DNA of 8,310 nt from an uncultured Phycisphaerales bacterium (GTDB taxonomy: Bacteria; Planctomycetota; Phycisphaerae; UBA1845; CAIVHJ01), in NCBI GenBank assembly GCA_903905665.1, contig CAIVHJ010000064.1, positions 1 to 8,310 on the forward strand. The letters are read 5' to 3'. Of the stretch, positions 6,342 through 8,310 are shown in pieces. Numbering within the stretch: position 1 is the first letter of the stretch; each line of letters opens with the position of its first letter. The notes beneath the pieces are model-generated. The model worked only from the letters and a program-made list of their open reading frames with translations. It made no database searches and was not told the origin of the DNA. A program made the translations under genes and the position numbers.

Positions 6342-6945
6342 ATTCGATTCCGCAATATTGTTTCACAAACGGCCATTGTTGTTTCTTCAATCCTTCCTTG
6401 ATCGGATTATTTTCCACATATCGGATCGCGTGACGAATCTGCTCATCCGTATTCAAATAGACAATCCATTGAAGACGTCCCCAAACACTTGGAGGACGCT
6501 GACTGGAAGAAACACGTTGAGCAAAGGGATGAACTTTTTCGTTGATCAACCGTCGTGTTGCTGCACCTTTCAGTAAGTTTGCGATTTGTTCAATCGGATA
6601 ATGATGTCGAGCGATGACCATGTGTATATGATCTCGCAAGATCGCACAGGCCCAGATGATGACCTTACTCTTCTCGATATAATCTGCAAACCCGCGAATC
6701 ACCGCTCGCGCTTGCTGTCCGGTCAGCTGAACCGGTGGATAACGTAAGGATGTTTTTGCTTGCATCCGCAATTTGGAGTTGTGGGGTTTGTATGCGACCG
6801 ATTTAACCATATCGACCTGAGTTGCGGAACCGTAGCGATACAACTCCCATGAGCGGACGTAATCCGACCACGATCCACGCGGATCGTTGGGTAACCAGAA
6901 ACCGTACATACTCAAGGTCAGGTGATAACCATATACCATTGTCAT
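6340..6945 (-). CDS. REP-associated tyrosine transposase (RAYT, Y1/HUH family)
   Basis: Single-strand DNA endonuclease/transposase of the IS200-like Y1 superfamily; RAYTs cut and may disperse REP sequences. The 201-residue length is typical. The N-terminus YGYHLTLSMYGFWLPNDPRG followed by SWSDYVRSWEL is a hallmark of one RAYT group. The HUH metal site is His106-Ile-His108 in LRDHIHMVIARH. The nucleophile is probably Tyr176 in HAIRYVENNPIKEGL. The frame and all expected motifs are intact, so the enzyme is potentially active. ATG at 6945 is taken as the start; another ATG at 6939 would remove two residues. It is flanked on both sides by clusters of matching REP hairpins, its presumed DNA substrate, and ends inside one of them. 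It has no evident promoter, as is common for these genes. Confidence 0.93.
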   Translation of the reverse strand: MTMVYGYHLTLSMYGFWLPNDPRGSWSDYVRSWELYRYGSATQVDMVKSVAYKPHNSKLRMQAKTSLRYPPVQLTGQQARAVIRGFADYIEKSKVIIWACAILRDHIHMVIARHHYPIEQIANLLKGAATRRLINEKVHPFAQRVSSSQRPPSVWGRLQWIVYLNTDEQIRHAIRYVENNPIKEGLKKQQWPFVKQYCGIE

Positions 6946-6968
6946 TTACTCATCGTGATGTACGATCG

Positions 6969-6987
6969 CGTGTCCTTCGGAACGACC
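6969..6987 (-). repeat. Degenerate REP-like unit R1
   Basis: CGTGTCCTTCGGAACGACC closely matches L1 (CGTGTCCCTTCGGGACGACC), but the stem is imperfect and the GCTAA head that should follow is replaced by CAATACG. It lies 24 bp upstream of the RAYT start codon. Confidence 0.6.
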
Positions 6988-6994
6988 CAATACG

Positions 6995-7075
6995 CGTACC
7001 CCTTCGATGTAATCGCTAAACGTAGATAACGATTCGATAGTTCGTTTAGCGGTAGAACCGTAGGTTCACGTGTTC
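6995..7075. repeat. Composite REP pair R2-R3, right of the RAYT
   Basis: R2 (6995-7022) starts CGTACCCCTTCG and ends CGCTAAACG, but its right stem arm is decayed (GATGTA where GGGGTA would pair). R3 (7045-7075) is intact: TTTAGCGGTA, hairpin GAACC/GGTTC with loop GTA, then ACGTGTTC. The linker contains AACGATTCGAT and TTCG before TTTAGCGG, matching the linker of L2-L3 (AACGGTTCGAT). This makes it a second copy of the composite unit in the same direction. Confidence 0.75.
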
Positions 7076-7077
7076 CT

Positions 7078-7102
7078 GGTAGTTCCGAAGGAACACGTGT
7101 TT
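7078..7102 (+). repeat. REP-like unit R4
   Basis: GGTAGTTCCGAAGGAACACG followed by TGTT has the stem GTTCC/GGAAC (7082-7086, 7090-7094) and loop GAA. The TTTAGC part of the head is missing. With the end of R3 it also forms an 11-bp inverted repeat, CACGTGTTCCT (7067-7077) against AGGAACACGTG (7089-7099). Confidence 0.7.
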
Positions 7103-7103
7103 T

Positions 7104-7133
7104 CAGTAATCCCCGAAGGGGTGCACGGTTTCA
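7104..7133 (+). repeat. Degenerate REP-like unit R5
   Basis: CAGTAATCCCCGAAGGGGTG then CACGGTTTC: a CCCC/GGGG stem with loop GAA and altered flanks relative to L3. It lies 9 bp from the stop codon of the exported-protein gene, so it may also act as a 3' end stem for that transcript. Confidence 0.6.
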
Positions 7134-7142
7134 ATAGATGTC

Positions 7143-7868
7143 CTACTTCCCCGGTTTCTCCACTTTCTCCAGCACAAACTCATCATCTTTCACCATTCCG
7201 ATACCGGGGGCATAATACTTGCGACAGACACCTTTTTCGAGGGGTGAAGTTTCCTCGATGCACAGACATTTTTCGTACGTTCCGGCGGGTGTTATCAACT
7301 TCTCGTCCACTTTCGCAATCTCTGCCCGGTCCATGGCGACATCCGGCGCGACTTCCTCATAGAACTTGTCGCCCACTTTGATCGTCCCCGGCATGGCCAG
7401 CCCAAAATGGGCACCCTTCACCCCGGACAACCATCCGCCCTCATGCCCGACGATTTTTCCGTCCTTGTACATGTCCACTTCCTCGCCGAAGTAATAGACA
7501 TCGTTCGTCGATTTGTCGATGGCGAGATAATTGCGCGAAATCTCAAGCGGTTGGCCGTCTTCCTCCTCGCGTTCCTCGACCACTCGCGTCGTCACTCCAT
7601 CCACGGCTTTGGTCTCGTCAAGCACGGTGACAGTGAGCGTGACCGCCTCGTGTTTGTAGATTCGCCGATAACCCGGTTCGAGTATAAAGTACGGATTGGT
7701 TCCGTGATCGACCCAGTCGGCCTGATCCACTCTGAAATCCATCCGCCAGTCGCTGCTTGCAGGGGGTATTTTGCCCGCTTTCGGACGTGGTTCGTCACCG
7801 GTTGCGAGCAGCGCAGTGAATAGGAAAATGACCCCGATCATCAAACTTGATGCCGTCTGTGTTCTCAT
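7143..7868 (-). CDS. Secreted protein of unknown function
   Basis: A 241-residue product with a Sec-type signal peptide: MRTQ, hydrophobic core SSLMIGVIFLFTALLA (about 8-22), probable cleavage near ATG-DE. No lipobox cysteine is present, so a periplasmic or exported soluble protein is expected. The mature part is beta-rich: VTLTVTVLDETKAVDGVTTR followed by VVEER, YLAIDKSTNDVYYFGEEVD, HEGGWLSGVKGAHFGLAMPG, VGDKFYEEVAPDVAMDRAEI, TPAGTYEKCLCIEETSPLE, RKYYAPGIGMVKDDE. I have seen this pattern in bacterial hypothetical proteins, but I cannot name a domain or function. I chose ATG 7868 because GAGGAG (7879-7884) lies 10 nt upstream and the signal peptide starts there. The frame stays open to 7973 but adds only 35 basic, non-signal-like residues. 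The gene stands alone, with REP units directly after its stop. Confidence 0.85.
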   Translation of the reverse strand: MRTQTASSLMIGVIFLFTALLATGDEPRPKAGKIPPASSDWRMDFRVDQADWVDHGTNPYFILEPGYRRIYKHEAVTLTVTVLDETKAVDGVTTRVVEEREEEDGQPLEISRNYLAIDKSTNDVYYFGEEVDMYKDGKIVGHEGGWLSGVKGAHFGLAMPGTIKVGDKFYEEVAPDVAMDRAEIAKVDEKLITPAGTYEKCLCIEETSPLEKGVCRKYYAPGIGMVKDDEFVLEKVEKPGK

Positions 7869-8172
7869 ACTCTGGTTACTCCTCGTGCGGATATATTTTT
7901 GTTGGACAGTACCGGTCCGCCACCGATACCGTCCGTTGATTTTCATTTTCTCAGGGCGGGCCATGGGACCCACCGGTCATTTTCGTCTTGATAAAAGGTG
8001 GATGAACCACCTGCCTTACCCCATCTAACAAAACCATTTTTCATAAATGTCCTTACCTTTTTGTGTTACGTTATAGTAGGAAAAAACAGTTTGCTCGGAT
8101 TTAAGTTCTCCATCTCCTGGACCAATATGGGGGGTCAATGCCGTGTTCAGTTGAAATTTGAGTGGCTCCTGT
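7869..8172 (-). other. Intergenic region between transposase end and secreted-protein gene
   Basis: It contains the Shine-Dalgarno of the secreted-protein gene (7879-7884), a small hairpin terminator candidate (7996-8012), an AT-rich leftover reading frame (8025-8183) and presumably the end of the insertion sequence. No promoter for the 7868 gene stands out: TATATC lies near 7889-7894 on the minus strand, without a good -35. Confidence 0.5.
7993..8012 (-). terminator. Small intrinsic terminator candidate
   Basis: AGGTGG (7996-8001) pairs with CCACCT (8007-8012) around ATGAA. On the minus strand the stem runs into TTTTAT. It lies 12 nt after the stop of the orphan reading frame at 8025, as expected for the natural 3' end of a gene. 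The stem is short, so confidence is modest. Confidence 0.4.
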
Positions 8173-8183
8173 TTAAGCGACAC
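8025..8183 (-). pseudogene. Orphan AT-rich reading frame, possible C-terminal gene remnant
   Basis: A minus-strand frame reads from GTG 8183 to TAG 8025 (52 residues) and overlaps the transposase end in another frame. Its last third looks protein-like (GPGDGELKSEQTVFSYYNV, then TQKGKDIYEKWFC). Codons are A/T-rich compared with neighbours. No Shine-Dalgarno or normal start is seen, but a terminator-like hairpin follows. It could be the tail of a gene cut by the insertion sequence, or chance. I do not recognise a family. Confidence 0.25.
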
Positions 8184-8310
8184 GTTTTTGTTTTCCTTGA
8201 ATGGCGACTTTTAACGCCGTTTTCAATTCTGCCAAGTAACGATAACCATCGACCTTTTGCAATCGCGGCTCAATATCCAGCAAAGCGGCGGCGAGCCAAC
8301 GCTGCTTCTG
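8173..8310 (-). CDS. Transposase, C-terminal part (cut by the window edge)
   Basis: The last 45 codons of a gene entering from the right, ending at TAA 8173-8175. The sequence RWLAAALLDIEPRLQKVDGY followed by RYLAELKTALK has the pattern of the C-terminal end of bacterial insertion-sequence transposases, in which a Trp-containing helix is followed by LLDIEPRL.K..GYR.L..L..AL. I would place it tentatively with IS256/mutator-like enzymes, but the catalytic residues lie outside the window, so the family is not proven. No disruption is seen within the visible part. Confidence 0.6.
   Translation of the reverse strand, partial: QKQRWLAAALLDIEPRLQKVDGYRYLAELKTALKVAIQGKQKRVA

Noticed and set aside
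6224..7133. Possible CRISPR array from repeated hairpins
   Set aside because: Units differ in stem sequence, spacing and orientation and flank a RAYT gene; this is a REP/BIME pattern, not regular repeats with unique spacers.
7869..7973. N-terminal extension of the secreted protein to 7973
   Set aside because: The extension is basic and would bury the signal peptide; ATG 7868 has GAGGAG at proper spacing.

Overview
The window looks like a chromosomal segment of a planctomycete-type bacterium, perhaps class Phycisphaerae. I infer this from gene style, not from a phylogenetic marker. The clues are a membrane protein ending in the zinc ribbon CxxCxYDLRGL...PRCPECG, a planctomycete-style REP-associated transposase, a planctomycete-like flagellin with a hook-IN-like insert, and weak or absent Shine-Dalgarno sequences on several genes. 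Every gene I can support lies on the minus strand, so the window is best read from right to left.

Right edge (about 7996-8310): the last 45 codons of a transposase run in from beyond the window. Overlapping its end is a second, AT-richer reading frame that stops just before a small terminator-like hairpin, probably the tail of a gene or element disturbed by the insertion. Next is a secreted protein of unknown function (7143-7868), then a 200-bp cluster of REP-type hairpins, a REP-associated tyrosine transposase (RAYT, 6340-6945), and a second REP cluster (6224-6341). The two clusters share a composite unit of about 80 bp in the same orientation.

Centre (2758-6211): three genes follow one another. 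The first encodes an AAA ATPase with an N-terminal MIT-like helical domain and the C-terminal tail of the Vps4/katanin/spastin clade. The second encodes a small two-pass membrane protein with a cytoplasmic zinc ribbon. The third encodes a large protein that joins an SPFH/band-7-like region, a Gln-rich coiled coil and a WD40-like beta-propeller. The last two genes overlap by 41 bp. I propose the three as a candidate membrane-associated remodelling module; this is inference from architecture and gene order.

Left (1-2751): elongation factor P has its own sigma70-type promoter just after the propeller gene. It is followed by a flagellin gene with a leader of about 300 bp and a hairpin terminator. 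The left edge carries a terminator for a plus-strand gene lying mostly outside the window, and a G-rich double-hairpin intergenic repeat that includes a G-quadruplex motif.

All family calls rest on motif recognition by eye; no database search was run.
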